A DNA stretch of 48,893 bases from Ureibacillus endophyticus (GCF_003628435.1 NZ_RBZN01000024.1:1-48893); one strand, 5' to 3'; counted from the first letter of the stretch, positions 8,551 to 18,371 are shown. The notes: generated by a model not told the origin, from the letters alone. Numbers and translations: made by a program.

Positions 8551-8576
8551 AAGAGAGCCAGTTGCCTGACTCTCTT
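8551..8576 (-). terminator. Probable terminator or attenuating hairpin after qcrC
   Basis: GAGAGCCAG pairs with CTGACTCTC (one wobble) around a short loop, directly after the qcrC stop codon on the minus strand. The T-run is interrupted, so termination may be partial and ypjA may be read through. Confidence 0.55.
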
Positions 8577-8589
8577 GTTTAAGTATAGA

Positions 8590-9387
8590 TTATTCTTTTT
8601 CTTTTAAGCTTGCAATGAATTCAGCTAAAATTTGAAGTTCTTCATCTGTACCTTCAAATACTCCAGCTGGCATTGCTCCACGACCATTTTTAATAACTTC
8701 TGCAACCTCTTCTGCAGTTAATTCGTTACCTAATAACATAGGAGCACCTGTACCACCTGCTAAGTCACCACCGTGACAGCCGATACATGAAGCTTGTGAT
8801 TGGAAAATCTCATAACCAGGTGATGTTTCATCAATTTCAACATCTGGTAATAATCCTAAATCTTTATCTGTAATAACACCTTGAGCTTTTGCAGCTTCCC
8901 AATCGTGGTGTGCTACAGATTCCCAAGTTAAGTATACCATTGATGCAAGTGTTAATAACATAAATGCTGTTGGTAATGGGCGTTTAGATGGACGACGTTC
9001 TGGTCCTTTATCTAAGAATGGCGCAAGTGCTAATGCCGCAACTGCTAAACCTGGAATAATAACAGCACCAATTACGTTATATGGACCAGATACATAAGTA
9101 TATTTTAATAATTGGTACAAGAATAAGAAGTACCAGTCTGGTAATGGAATATATGAAGCATTTGTAGGATCTGCCGGACCTTCAAGTGGTGAAGGATGAG
9201 CGACAGTTAATAGTAAATATCCAATTAAGAAAACCGCACCAACCATCCATTCTTTTAATAAGAAATCAGGCCAAAAAGCTTCAGTTTTACCTGGATACTC
9301 GGAATAATCTTTCGGAATATTCGGCATACGGTCATTCATTTTAACGCGCGAATCACCTACGAATTTCATCCCTTTTCCGCGATGCAT
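8590..9387 (-). CDS. qcrC: Menaquinol:cytochrome c reductase, cytochrome b/c subunit QcrC
   Basis: QcrC fuses the subunit IV-like part of cytochrome b to a covalent cytochrome c domain. Residues 1-40 match the characteristic Bacillus N-terminus (MHRGKGMKFVGDSR, NIPKDYSEYPGKTEAFWP). Membrane helices follow at about 46-65, 104-125 and 139-157, with PDWYF (83-87) in the quinol-site loop. The c-type heme motif is CIGCH (201-205), and a Met in the later GAMPAG is the likely sixth ligand. Length is 265 (B. subtilis 255). It is the last gene of qcrABC. Confidence 0.96.
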   Translation of the reverse strand: MHRGKGMKFVGDSRVKMNDRMPNIPKDYSEYPGKTEAFWPDFLLKEWMVGAVFLIGYLLLTVAHPSPLEGPADPTNASYIPLPDWYFLFLYQLLKYTYVSGPYNVIGAVIIPGLAVAALALAPFLDKGPERRPSKRPLPTAFMLLTLASMVYLTWESVAHHDWEAAKAQGVITDKDLGLLPDVEIDETSPGYEIFQSQASCIGCHGGDLAGGTGAPMLLGNELTAEEVAEVIKNGRGAMPAGVFEGTDEELQILAEFIASLKEKE

Positions 9388-9427
9388 AGTGTCCCCTCCT
9401 TTAATAAATCATAAAAAACACGCTAAA

Positions 9428-10102
9428 TCATAGCGGTCCTGAAATACCTTGACGGCGAATCATAATAAAGTGTACTGCAAGTAAAGCGAATAACACAGCT
9501 GGTAAGAAGAATACATGAATTGCGAAGAAACGTGTTAACGTTTGAGCACCAAGGATTTCTGCATCACCGGCAAGTAAAATTTTAATAAGCTCACCAATAA
9601 ATGGTACAGAAGCCGCAATTTGAATACCTACTTTAGTAGCGAATACCGCTTTCATGTCCCAAGGAAGTAAATATCCTGTGAAACCTAAACCTAACATTAC
9701 ACAAAAAATCCCAACGCCTACAATCCAGTTTAATTCACGAGGTTTCTTATATGAACCTGTGAAGAATACACGAAGCGTATGTAAGAACATCATTACGATA
9801 ACTAATGAAGCCCCCCAGTGGTGCATACCACGTACGATTTCACCAAAAGCTACTTCGTTTTGTAAATAATAAACTGATTTCCAAGCATTCTCTACGTCTG
9901 GCACGTAATACATTGTTAAGAACATACCGGATAAAATCTGAATTACTGTAATGAAGAATGTTAAACCACCGAAACAGTAAACGAATGCTGAAAAGTGATG
10001 TGCAGGGTTAACGTGCTCTGGCACTTCGTGGTCGGCAATATCACGCCAAATTGGAGTGATATCTAATCGTTCATCGACCCAATCATAAATTTTATTTAGC
10101 AC
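9428..10102 (-). CDS. qcrB: Menaquinol:cytochrome c reductase, cytochrome b subunit QcrB
   Basis: A cytochrome b6-type subunit of 224 residues with four transmembrane helices (about 39-66, 89-110, 123-150, 190-214). Two histidine pairs ligate the b hemes (GMHHWGASLVIVMMFLHTLRVF and RFFAIHVFFLP...VHFIMIR). The quinone-site segment is GFTGYLLPWDMKA. It works with the Rieske protein QcrA and QcrC to oxidise menaquinol and reduce cytochrome c. The gene lies 20 bp after qcrA and 40 bp before qcrC. Confidence 0.97.
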   Translation of the reverse strand: MLNKIYDWVDERLDITPIWRDIADHEVPEHVNPAHHFSAFVYCFGGLTFFITVIQILSGMFLTMYYVPDVENAWKSVYYLQNEVAFGEIVRGMHHWGASLVIVMMFLHTLRVFFTGSYKKPRELNWIVGVGIFCVMLGLGFTGYLLPWDMKAVFATKVGIQIAASVPFIGELIKILLAGDAEILGAQTLTRFFAIHVFFLPAVLFALLAVHFIMIRRQGISGPL

Positions 10103-10122
10103 AATTGTCTACCCCCTAACTA

Positions 10123-10626
10123 TTAACCTAAAGTATTTGGAATTTTCTTCCCAAGCATTAAAAAACCATCTTTTTCTGCTACTTCATATTCATCTAATGG
10201 ACCAGTTGGTGGTGTACCCGGTACGTTTTTACCAGTTTTCTCATATCGTCCACCATGACATGCACAGAAGTATTGATCTGGGTGAGCAGAATCCCCAGCC
10301 CAGTTAACAGTACAACCTAAATGCTTACATACTGGTGAAAGGGCGATAATAGCATCACCATCTCTATAAACCCAAGCAGCTTCTGTAACATCAGATTTGT
10401 ACCAAGCATCAACTTGTTCAAATGTAAAGTCAACTTTAATTGGTTCTTCTGTGATTTCATCAATTTTTTGGCTTGTTTGTACAAAATCCCCTTCAGCTTT
10501 AGTTTGTAAAGCTGGGTCAATTGCAAAACGAATCATCGGCATTAACATACCAGCAGCCATGAATCCTCCAACACCTGTTAAAGTGTAGTTTAAGAATTGG
10601 CGTCTTGAAACTCGATTGTTACTCAT
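10123..10626 (-). CDS. qcrA: Menaquinol:cytochrome c reductase, Rieske iron-sulfur subunit QcrA
   Basis: The protein starts at MSNNRVSRRQFLNY, which contains a twin-arginine-type SRRQFL motif ahead of a hydrophobic anchor (about 12-35), as expected for a Tat-exported Rieske protein. The [2Fe-2S] boxes are CKHLGC (100-105) and CACHGG (121-126). With this start the product is 167 residues, the B. subtilis length. An open frame extends to 10713, but the ATG at 10626 has a strong AGAGGGGGG upstream and family homology begins here. It is the first gene of qcrABC. Confidence 0.96.
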   Translation of the reverse strand: MSNNRVSRRQFLNYTLTGVGGFMAAGMLMPMIRFAIDPALQTKAEGDFVQTSQKIDEITEEPIKVDFTFEQVDAWYKSDVTEAAWVYRDGDAIIALSPVCKHLGCTVNWAGDSAHPDQYFCACHGGRYEKTGKNVPGTPPTGPLDEYEVAEKDGFLMLGKKIPNTLG

Positions 10627-10791
10627 TCTTTTCCCCCCTCTAACTAAAAGGTCAGCCCCAACGGACATACTTTTACAAATAGTAATTACTAGGACATATC
10701 TATGATATATCAATAAAATAGGTTGGTCAATATTGCATTGTTATTGATTGGACAAGTTTGTGAACATTTAATGAAACAATGAAACAATCTT

Positions 10792-11241
10792 CTAACTCTG
10801 AGACCATTTGGAAGAAAGGATAGGAATTACCTGTTTTAACTGATCTTCTAATACCTTTTTCTTCACTTCTTTATCCATTGATTCTAATGGAATCGCAGGT
10901 AACCAAATTACATCTATTTGGTCTTGTAGGCTTGTCCAAGAATGATCACAAGTTACGAAGATTACATGTTTAAAACCTGCATTATGCAACTCCTCTTTTA
11001 ATAGAGGAACAAATAGCCCACTTTTTGTTTGTTCTGTGTAAGAAAACGGCGGGACAAGCATTAATCTTCCTTTAAATTGCTGTTCAATAAATGCTGTTAG
11101 GGACATTAAATACTCAGCTGCTGAACTGCTTTGTTTAATAGATTGCTCTTGGAAATCTAAAGACAGCAATGGAACAATCGCTGTATCGATAAAATCCTTT
11201 TGTGCTTCAAATTGCTGCACATCCTTTACATTAAAATACAT
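10792..11241 (-). CDS. ypiF: DUF2487 protein YpiF
   Basis: A 149-residue soluble protein matching the small family YpiF, which lies upstream of qcrA in Bacillus. Recognisable stretches are MYFNVKDVQQFEAQKDFIDTAI, the RLMLVPPFSYT block and VIFVTCDHSWTSLQDQIDVIWLPAIP. The family's function is unknown; conserved position between ypiB and qcrA suggests a possible role around the bc complex, but that is only synteny. No membrane segment or catalytic motif is evident. Confidence 0.82.
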   Translation of the reverse strand: MYFNVKDVQQFEAQKDFIDTAIVPLLSLDFQEQSIKQSSSAAEYLMSLTAFIEQQFKGRLMLVPPFSYTEQTKSGLFVPLLKEELHNAGFKHVIFVTCDHSWTSLQDQIDVIWLPAIPLESMDKEVKKKVLEDQLKQVIPILSSKWSQS

Positions 11242-11393
11242 TCTTCAACCTCCACTGACACAATATTTACTATTCCCCAATAAAATTCGTTTTAAAACTA
11301 GTTAATTGGATTTAATCAAACTATGTATTTACAATAACTTCTTGTCCAGTCACTACTTTAGCATAACATACAAAATTAGACATTTGTATGTAT

Positions 11394-11446
11394 TCAAAAA
11401 AATAACCTCAATTTCAGTCGAATTGATCGACTGATCCTGAGGTTAA
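11394..11446 (-). terminator. Strong terminator after ypiB
   Basis: TAACCTCA pairs with TGAGGTTA, and inside it CAGTCG pairs with CGACTG, followed on the minus strand by a run of seven T. The ypiB stop codon (11443-11445) lies inside the stem. It separates ypiA-ypiB from ypiF. Confidence 0.88.
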
Positions 11447-12000
11447 ACGTTTTTAGATGTTTGTTTCAATGCTTGAAGTAAGTCGGATAGCTGGTAAAAT
11501 CTCTCTTTATCGCCTTGATCTAAAGCTTCATCGATTTCTTTTAACAATTTTTCTTTTTGGAATGCTAACAGACTATTATTTAACATCTCTTCAGCTATTA
11601 AACGATCTTTCTCATTAATATGAAGATATTTTGGCATGTATGGGTTTTCCTCTAACACCGCTAAATATTGCTGACTTGGTGGTATATTAGGAAAATTAAG
11701 TTGAATATACATACTTTCATTAGGATGTAGTCTTAAATCATGAAATGACTTTTCTGCATCGCTAGTCATTATATTCCCTTTATAAAATCGGAATGGTACT
11801 CCACTAGAATCTACAGATGACATAACAATTGCCCTTGGACAATAATGCGCTTCTTCAACGAAATGGATATTTTCAAGTAAATTATCATTGCTTAACAAAT
11901 AATTTAAGATCCACACACACTCTCGCCTTTTTAATTGGAAATTCTTAAGAAACCAACGAACAAAAGTTTTCTTGTCAAGAATCGGAACGGAAGAAGTCAT
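11443..12000 (-). CDS. ypiB: UPF0302 / IDEAL-domain protein YpiB
   Basis: A 185-residue cytoplasmic protein of the UPF0302 family (YpiB). The main domain includes [34 protein letters not shown] and [22 protein letters not shown]. The C-terminal segment [20 protein letters not shown] (about 152-171) is a good match to the short IDEAL motif found at the C-terminus of several Bacillales proteins. Molecular function is not known to me. It lies 16 bp after ypiA and ends in a strong terminator. Confidence 0.87.
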   Translation of the reverse strand: MTSSVPILDKKTFVRWFLKNFQLKRRECVWILNYLLSNDNLLENIHFVEEAHYCPRAIVMSSVDSSGVPFRFYKGNIMTSDAEKSFHDLRLHPNESMYIQLNFPNIPPSQQYLAVLEENPYMPKYLHINEKDRLIAEEMLNNSLLAFQKEKLLKEIDEALDQGDKERFYQLSDLLQALKQTSKNV

Positions 12001-12016
12001 TTAGCTATCCCTCCTT

Positions 12017-13273
12017 TTATTCAAGAGTATAAAGCAAATCTAACCACTGCTGATCGCTAGGCTGCAACGTAATCAATTGTTCAACAATACTCCGAGCCTC
12101 GTGTCGTTTTCCATCCTCTATCAAGAAATAACAATATTTACTTAAAAACGACGGATCCTCTTTAAACTCATTATATGCTTGCTTGTAAATTTCGTATGCG
12201 CGCAACATATTTTCTTCTTGATGATATGCATCTGCAACTAATGGGTATAAAGCACTCCAATCAAAATCTTCGCCTTTTAGACTTTCATATAAATCAATGA
12301 CATCATCATAACGTTCTTCATTGGCATATATCGACATTAAAACAATTAACGCTTCCATATATTCAGGATCTAAAGCAATTGCCTGTTGTAAATGGTCTAT
12401 TGCTTCTTTTACTAATCCATTTTTCAGAGCGATTTTACCTGCAAACAAGTAAAATGATTTTTCATATTCGTCACGTTTAATTCCTTCTAATATTACTTTA
12501 TATGCATTTTTATTATCTTCTACCATCGCATAACTTTCAGCTAGTAGTAAATAACCACTAAAATAATCAGGATCTAATTCCTTTAAATCTTCTAATTGCT
12601 TAATAGCCATTTCAAATTTTTCAGATTGGAAGGCTGAGTAGGCAGATCCGAATAATAAATCGGGAGTTACTGTTTCTTCAAGGGCTTCCATATAATAATC
12701 GAGCGCCGTTTCATAGCTTCCTCCAGCTCGGTATACTTCTGCTAAGCGTGTTGCTAATGTAACGCCCGCAATTGATTTTTCTTTTTCATGTAATTCTTCA
12801 TATATACGTACCGCTTCAGTAAAGCGACCTGTTTCGAATAGCAGTTCTGCTTTTGCAAACTGTAATAACGGCTCAGTAGGCAAAATTTCTAATGCTTCAT
12901 TAATTCGTTGTTCAGCAACTTCATATAATCCTTGCATTTGGTAATAATCAGCAAGTAGTAGCAAGCTTTGCGGATATTCTGGCGCTTCTGAATCTACCTC
13001 CATTAGTAGACTCAATGCCTCGTCTTCTTCACCTAATTCAATCAATACAGAAGCTCTGTCTATTGTAAGTTGGACATTATTTGGATATAAAAATTGTAAA
13101 TGTTCAAATACACGATCTGCTTCATTCAAATAGCCATATTGCATAAATAAATCTGCAAATTCATATTGAACGTCTGGTTGTTCATTGATTAGGAAAGACT
13201 CTAATGAATTATTAATTTGTTGTAAATCACCATTTTGAATAGCTTGTAACATTTCAGTCGTTGTATTTGTCAA
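12017..13273 (-). CDS. ypiA: Tetratricopeptide repeat protein YpiA
   Basis: A 418-residue soluble protein made almost wholly of TPR helices. Repeats are visible across the length, for example YLNEADRVFEHLQFLYPNN, LYEVAEQRINEALEILP, SYETALDYYMEALEE, LVKEAIDHLQQAIALDPEYMEALI and MLRAYEIYKQAYNEFKEDP. Length and position match B. subtilis YpiA (423). TPR proteins act as protein-binding scaffolds; the partner is not evident. It stands between the aroA terminator and ypiB, so it probably has its own promoter in 13274-13332. Confidence 0.88.
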   Translation of the reverse strand: MTNTTTEMLQAIQNGDLQQINNSLESFLINEQPDVQYEFADLFMQYGYLNEADRVFEHLQFLYPNNVQLTIDRASVLIELGEEDEALSLLMEVDSEAPEYPQSLLLLADYYQMQGLYEVAEQRINEALEILPTEPLLQFAKAELLFETGRFTEAVRIYEELHEKEKSIAGVTLATRLAEVYRAGGSYETALDYYMEALEETVTPDLLFGSAYSAFQSEKFEMAIKQLEDLKELDPDYFSGYLLLAESYAMVEDNKNAYKVILEGIKRDEYEKSFYLFAGKIALKNGLVKEAIDHLQQAIALDPEYMEALIVLMSIYANEERYDDVIDLYESLKGEDFDWSALYPLVADAYHQEENMLRAYEIYKQAYNEFKEDPSFLSKYCYFLIEDGKRHEARSIVEQLITLQPSDQQWLDLLYTLE

Positions 13274-13332
13274 AATCGCTCACCTTTTTTTCCTTTAGTA
13301 ATTATATGCTACATGACGAAAACTTAAGAAAC

Positions 13333-13370
13333 AAGAAAAAGGCCTTGCCAGAAAGCGGCAAAGACCAAAT
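13333..13370 (-). terminator. Terminator of the aro operon
   Basis: On the minus strand GGTCTTTGCC pairs with GGCAAGGCC across a short loop and is followed by TTTTTC. It lies 15 bp after the aroA stop codon. Confidence 0.82.
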
Positions 13371-13384
13371 TTTTTACAGAAAAA

Positions 13385-14680
13385 TTATTTATTTAAAAGA
13401 CTGTTTACATGATCAAAAAATGTCGGATAAGAAACTGCAATACAATCCGTATCATCAATCTCTACCGGTTCGTTTGTTATTAACGCAGCAATTGCTCCCA
13501 TCATGCCGATGCGATGATCTCCATAAGATTGTAGTTTTCCACCATGAAGTTTTGTTGGGCCATGAATAATCATACCATCATCTGTTGCTTCGATATTTGC
13601 ACCCAATTTTTTCAGTTCATTCACTACTGCTGTAATACGGTCTGTTTCTTTAACTTTTAATTCTTCCGCATCACGAATAATTGTCGTTCCTTCTGCTTGT
13701 GTTGCAAGTAACGCAAGAATTGGAATTTCATCAATTAAGCGAGGAATGATGTCCCCTTCAATAGTAGTAGCCTTTAGGTTTGACGTTTCAATTGTAATCG
13801 TTGCAGTTGGTTCTGCTGCTGTTTCATCTTCTACTTCCACTTTCATTGAAGCACCCATATTTTCAAGGACTTCGATGATTCCTGCACGAGTTGGGTTTAC
13901 CCCAACATTTTTCATCACAATGTTACTGTTAGGTACGATAGCACCAGCAACTAAGAAGAATGCAGCTGACGAAATATCCCCTGGTACATTAACATGGGTA
14001 GCTTTTAACTGTTGCCCACCCTCAAAATAGACAACACCATCTTCTACTGTAATTTGTGCACCAAATTGTCTCAACATTCGTTCTGTATGGTCACGAGATA
14101 CTTCCTTTTCTCGAACTATCGTTGTTCCTTCTGCACGTAACCCCGCAAGAATAATTGCAGATTTTACTTGTGCACTTGCAACTGGCATTGTATAGTCAAT
14201 CGCTTTTAGTTGAGTACCTTGAATAGCTAACGGAGTATATTGACCATTCTCTCTACCAGCTATTTGTGCACCCATTAATCGAAGCGGATCTGCTACTCGA
14301 CGCATAGGACGTTTCGCGATGGAAGCATCTCCTGTCATCACTGTATGTAATTTTGTACCAGACAAGATTCCTAACATTAATCTTGTAGTAGTACCGGAAT
14401 TTCCAGTATATAAAACTTCTTTGGGTTCTTGCCAATTATCCATTCCATCACTTTGAATGGTAACATTTGTACCTTCGACTGTAATATCTACTCCTAGTTT
14501 ACGAAAACAATCTATTGTACTTAAACAATCTTCTCCAAGAAGAAATCCGCTAACGGTTGTTTTCCCTTTGGCAATTGCTCCGAACATAATAGAGCGATGA
14601 GAAATTGACTTATCTCCTGGTACGATTATAGTTCCGTTCAATTGTGGGTTTGTGTAGTCTAAAATTTTTGTAGAAGACAT
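13385..14680 (-). CDS. aroA: 3-phosphoshikimate 1-carboxyvinyltransferase (EPSP synthase)
   Basis: This enzyme transfers the enolpyruvyl group of PEP to shikimate 3-phosphate, the sixth step of the shikimate pathway (called aroE in B. subtilis). Motifs are [18 protein letters not shown] (19-36), [14 protein letters not shown] (phosphate/PEP loop, about 91-104), [17 protein letters not shown], and the C-terminal VKETDRI and [10 protein letters not shown] blocks. Its 431 residues are normal length. It closes the aroC-aroB-aroH-hisC-tyrA-aroA run, 20 bp after tyrA. Confidence 0.96.
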   Translation of the reverse strand: MSSTKILDYTNPQLNGTIIVPGDKSISHRSIMFGAIAKGKTTVSGFLLGEDCLSTIDCFRKLGVDITVEGTNVTIQSDGMDNWQEPKEVLYTGNSGTTTRLMLGILSGTKLHTVMTGDASIAKRPMRRVADPLRLMGAQIAGRENGQYTPLAIQGTQLKAIDYTMPVASAQVKSAIILAGLRAEGTTIVREKEVSRDHTERMLRQFGAQITVEDGVVYFEGGQQLKATHVNVPGDISSAAFFLVAGAIVPNSNIVMKNVGVNPTRAGIIEVLENMGASMKVEVEDETAAEPTATITIETSNLKATTIEGDIIPRLIDEIPILALLATQAEGTTIIRDAEELKVKETDRITAVVNELKKLGANIEATDDGMIIHGPTKLHGGKLQSYGDHRIGMMGAIAALITNEPVEIDDTDCIAVSYPTFFDHVNSLLNK

Positions 14681-14700
14681 TTAAGTACCCCTTTCAGTAA

Positions 14701-15798
14701 TTAAGATGCAAATATCTCAAAATTTGTTCTTTTACTAATACATTTTTCAGCTTTTTCTCGGTCTTCAGCAGTTTGGAAACTAATTACCAAGATACCGAAA
14801 ATGTCTTCACGTGCTTCAACAACTCGAAGATTCGTAATACTGATATGTTCTTCTGCTAAATAGCCTGTAACCTCAGAAATAACCCCCGGGTAATCCGGAA
14901 TATCAACATACAAGTCGTACGTAGTATAGAATGCACCTGTAGTAATTGGTAAATCATCTCGCACTTGTTTCGCAATTGCAAAATATTCTTCAATGGAATC
15001 TTGCTCATTGCTTAAAAGGATGTTTTTCACACGGTCCATTTCATCTAACCATAAATCTAATTGACTAATTAGCTCTTGGCGGTTTTGCAACACGATATCT
15101 CTCCACATGTATGGATTTGATGAAGCAATACGTGTAATATCACGGAAACCTCCAGCAGCTAGTAGCGTTGTCATCGGATAATGTCTTTGCTCCGCGTCCA
15201 ATTGATGAACAAGTGATGCTGCAACGATGTGTGGAAAATGACTAACAACCGCTGTCATATGATCATGCTCTTGAGCATCCACTTTCACAATTTTCGCTAA
15301 CGTATATTTTAAGAGCTGTTCAAGTTCTTGAACTTTCTCTTCATTTTCGTTTTTTAAAGGAGTTAACATGTAATATGCATTTTCGAATAGGTGTGGTTTT
15401 GCAGCTTTTACTCCACTTTTATGCGAACCTGCCATTGGGTGTCCCCCAATAAATGTAATACCACATTCTTGGAGTTCTTTTCCTTTTGCCATAATTAACC
15501 CTTTTGTACTACCAGTATCCGTAACAATGACATTTTCTTTCAATGGCCAGTCTTTTAATTCCTCTAACCATTCTAATGTTGCGTTTACTGGTGTTCCAAA
15601 GATGATGATATCTGCAATTTTTGCACCTTCAATAATTTCATCAACCACTTCATTTACAACGTGCAAAGATTTTGCAAGTTCACGGGTTTGTTGACTTACA
15701 TCATACCCGTAAACTTTAGTATGGGGGGCCTTTTGACAGGCCATTGCAATGGACCCCCCGATTAAACCTAAACCTATGACAAAGACATTCTGTGTCAT
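14701..15798 (-). CDS. tyrA: Prephenate dehydrogenase with ACT domain
   Basis: TyrA oxidatively decarboxylates prephenate to 4-hydroxyphenylpyruvate for tyrosine. The N-terminal nucleotide-binding loop is GLGLIGGS (9-16). The substrate-site region includes TDTGSTKG and GGHPMAGSHKSG, and the helical dimerisation domain carries HDHMTAVVSHFPHIVAASL. From about 295 there is an ACT domain (IPDYPGVISEVTGYLAEEHISITNLRVVEAR), which in Bacillus-type enzymes gives tyrosine feedback control. Length is 365. The start codon overlaps the hisC stop by four bases. Confidence 0.95.
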   Translation of the reverse strand: MTQNVFVIGLGLIGGSIAMACQKAPHTKVYGYDVSQQTRELAKSLHVVNEVVDEIIEGAKIADIIIFGTPVNATLEWLEELKDWPLKENVIVTDTGSTKGLIMAKGKELQECGITFIGGHPMAGSHKSGVKAAKPHLFENAYYMLTPLKNENEEKVQELEQLLKYTLAKIVKVDAQEHDHMTAVVSHFPHIVAASLVHQLDAEQRHYPMTTLLAAGGFRDITRIASSNPYMWRDIVLQNRQELISQLDLWLDEMDRVKNILLSNEQDSIEEYFAIAKQVRDDLPITTGAFYTTYDLYVDIPDYPGVISEVTGYLAEEHISITNLRVVEAREDIFGILVISFQTAEDREKAEKCISKRTNFEIFAS

Positions 15799-16895
15799 GC
15801 AAATACTCCTTGTTCTGTTAACACTTCTTCAAGTAATGTTAAAAACTTGCTGTTTTGCTCTTCTGTTCCAAATGTTACACGGATATATCCAGGAGTGCCA
15901 AGTGCGTTACCACTTCTAATAATAAATCCACGTTTCATCATTTCTTGGAACACAACGTCACTATCCGCTTTTACTTCAAATAAAATAAAGTTTGTTTGAG
16001 AAGGATAGTAGTTTAAGCCGTGTTTATTACAAAACTCAACGAATTGTTTTTTGCCATTTTCATTTTTCGTGCGACATTCTTGAATAAATTGTTGATCTTC
16101 AAGAGCAACAACTGCAATTTTTTGACTTAAAACTGTATTGTTAAATGGTCCACGTACTGGATCAAGTTTCGCAATTACATCTTCTTGTGCATAGGCATAT
16201 CCAACACGGAATGATGCTAAACCATATGCTTTAGAGAATGTACGCATGATGATTACATTAGGATACTCTTTCACATAATGTAATGTATCTTTAAATTCTG
16301 GTGCATTGATATATTCAAAGTAAGCTTCATCAAGAACTACTAACACATCAGATGGCACTTGCTTTAAGAAATTTTGTAATTCATCATCACTTACAATTGT
16401 TCCTGTTGGATTATTTGGGTTACATACCCAAACGATTGAAGTGTTTTCATCAATTGCCGCTAGCATTGCCTGTAAATCATGTTTACCATCTTTTGTTGGA
16501 ACTTTTCGTACTTCTGCTCCTTCAATCTCAGCGTTATGGCTGTATTGAGAAAAAGATGGGTCTGCCATTACAGTATTTACACCAGGGTATAGTAAAGCAC
16601 GAGTTAAAATCGCGATTAAATCATCCGAACCATTACCGAATAAAAGTTCAGTCTCTTTTACACCAAGGTGTTTTGCTACCGCTGTACGTAATTCTTGAGC
16701 ATAACCATCAGGATAAATTGCATGATTTGTTGAATCTGTTTCTAAAAATGCTTTCACTTTAGGAGAAAAACCATATGGATTTTCATTAGAAGCTAATTTT
16801 ACTACTTCATCTAAACCAAATTCTCTTTTTACTTCTTCAATTGGCTTACCTGGCTGATATGCTTTCATGCCAAAAAGTTGTTGTTTCCATTTCAT
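15795..16895 (-). CDS. hisC: Histidinol-phosphate / aromatic aminotransferase HisC
   Basis: A PLP-dependent fold-type I aminotransferase of 366 residues. Key blocks are KLASNENPYG near the N-terminus, CNPNNPTGT (about 159-167), VLDEAYFEY, and TFSKAYGLASFRVGYA with the PLP-binding Lys at about 222. In B. subtilis the same gene in the aro cluster serves both histidine synthesis and the last transamination to tyrosine and phenylalanine, and the tyrA/aroA context fits that double role. It overlaps tyrA by four bases and follows aroH by 23 bp; trp genes are absent in between. Confidence 0.94.
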   Translation of the reverse strand: MKWKQQLFGMKAYQPGKPIEEVKREFGLDEVVKLASNENPYGFSPKVKAFLETDSTNHAIYPDGYAQELRTAVAKHLGVKETELLFGNGSDDLIAILTRALLYPGVNTVMADPSFSQYSHNAEIEGAEVRKVPTKDGKHDLQAMLAAIDENTSIVWVCNPNNPTGTIVSDDELQNFLKQVPSDVLVVLDEAYFEYINAPEFKDTLHYVKEYPNVIIMRTFSKAYGLASFRVGYAYAQEDVIAKLDPVRGPFNNTVLSQKIAVVALEDQQFIQECRTKNENGKKQFVEFCNKHGLNYYPSQTNFILFEVKADSDVVFQEMMKRGFIIRSGNALGTPGYIRVTFGTEEQNSKFLTLLEEVLTEQGVFA

Positions 16896-16918
16896 AATAA
16901 ATTTCTCCTCCTAAACCG

Positions 16919-17281
16919 CTATTTGACTAAGTCAGGTCGTAAACTAACTGCATTGTTTAAATAGATATGTTGAATATCTTTTTGATGAACTTGTGTATTC
17001 ACGTGCATTAATACTCGAATACACAAAGGTAGTGCCCCAGGAACACTCATTTCGTGGGTACACATAGTTGGTACATATTGCCAACCTTCGATAGAACGGA
17101 CTGCTTTTGCAGGAAAGGCAGATGTAATATCTGGTGTAGTGGAAATCAGTACTGAAGCGATATCTTCAGGTTGGATATTATTTTCCTCCACAATTTGTAA
17201 TACTAATCTAGTAATTTCATTATATATTAATTCTGGTTTATCCTCTTCTACTGTTGTTGCCCCTCTAACACCACGTATCAT
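16919..17281 (-). CDS. aroH: Chorismate mutase, AroH type
   Basis: A 120-residue monofunctional chorismate mutase of the trimeric AroH fold, converting chorismate to prephenate. Characteristic segments are MIRGVRGATTVEED (Arg7 of the active site), ISTTPDITSAFPAKAVR and the C-terminal LNNAVSLRPDL. Its ATG overlaps the aroB stop by four bases. In B. subtilis six trp genes follow aroH; here hisC follows directly. Confidence 0.95.
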   Translation of the reverse strand: MIRGVRGATTVEEDKPELIYNEITRLVLQIVEENNIQPEDIASVLISTTPDITSAFPAKAVRSIEGWQYVPTMCTHEMSVPGALPLCIRVLMHVNTQVHQKDIQHIYLNNAVSLRPDLVK

Positions 17282-18369
17282 TTACTTACCTCCATTAGAA
17301 GAGAACGATATTCACGATCTACTTCTTTACATTCTGATAGTTCGATTGGTTGAATAAATGGTTCGCCAATTTTGTTTAGTAACACAAATTGTAATTCCCC
17401 GTATTCTACCTTTTTATCCTTTACTAAATACTGCTCCAGCGTTTCAAATGAGAATTCTTCAAGCTTCTCAAATGGATATCCATTTTGATGAGCGAACTGT
17501 AAAAATTCTTTTGTAAATTGTCTATTAATTTGACCATATCGTTCACTTAAAAGTAATGCATAAACAATACCAATGACTACAGCTTCACCGTGAGCTAAAC
17601 CTCCGTAACCTGCTGCAGCTTCAATTGCATGACCATACGTATGCCCTAAGTTCAAGAATTTTCGGACAGATTGTTCTGTCTCGTCTTTAGAAACGATATC
17701 AGCTTTCACTTCAATACCGGCCTTTAAATGAAGGGCTAATTGATCATTATCAATTCCAGTAATAGAAGGAGTATTCATTAACTCTTTCAACCAATTTTCA
17801 TTGGAAATGAGAGCATGTTTAATCACTTCAGCCATTCCTGAACGAATCTCACGTTTACTTAAAGAATGTAGAAGATTTGTATCATAAACTACTCCTTCAG
17901 GTTGATAGAAAGCGCCGATTAAATTTTTACCAAGTGGATGATTAATCGCTGTTTTACCACCAACTGCTGAATCATGAGCTAAAATCGTTGTTGGAATTTG
18001 TATAAATGGAATACCGCGCATGAAAGTAGCTGCGACAAATCCAGTTAAATCTCCAACTGCGCCACCACCAAAGGCAAAAAGGAAACTTTTACGGGTACAA
18101 TTGTTTTCAATTAAGAATGTATGAGAGTTTTGGAAATTTTCAAACCCTTTACATTCTTCACCTGCTGGCATAATGAATACTTTAAAGTCATAAGGGAAGT
18201 TTTGCTTAAAATACTCCCCTTGTGCTTCCCATACGTTTTTATCCGTAAAAACGACTAATTGGTCAGCTTTTTGCAACTTATCTTCAAAAGAAAGAACGGC
18301 AGATTTTAAAATATCATTTCCAATGACAACTTCATATTGATGTGATGCTGTATTTACAGGAATTCTCAT
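17278..18369 (-). CDS. aroB: 3-dehydroquinate synthase
   Basis: AroB cyclises DAHP to 3-dehydroquinate using NAD and a divalent metal. The NAD-binding half ends with FAFGGGAVGDLTGFVAATFMRGIPFIQIPTT, and the conserved DSAVGGKTAINHPLGKNLIGAFYQP follows. Metal ligands include the Glu in GMAEVIKHALI and the His residues in LNLGHTYGHAIE and HGEAV. Length is 363. The aroC stop lies 2 bp upstream, so translation is probably coupled. Confidence 0.96.
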   Translation of the reverse strand: MRIPVNTASHQYEVVIGNDILKSAVLSFEDKLQKADQLVVFTDKNVWEAQGEYFKQNFPYDFKVFIMPAGEECKGFENFQNSHTFLIENNCTRKSFLFAFGGGAVGDLTGFVAATFMRGIPFIQIPTTILAHDSAVGGKTAINHPLGKNLIGAFYQPEGVVYDTNLLHSLSKREIRSGMAEVIKHALISNENWLKELMNTPSITGIDNDQLALHLKAGIEVKADIVSKDETEQSVRKFLNLGHTYGHAIEAAAGYGGLAHGEAVVIGIVYALLLSERYGQINRQFTKEFLQFAHQNGYPFEKLEEFSFETLEQYLVKDKKVEYGELQFVLLNKIGEPFIQPIELSECKEVDREYRSLLMEVSK

Positions 18370-18371
18370 TT

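Noticed and set aside
10627-10713. N-terminal extension of qcrA
   Set aside because: The upstream frame lacks a ribosome site, whereas the ATG at 10626 has one and gives the exact family length and Tat motif position.
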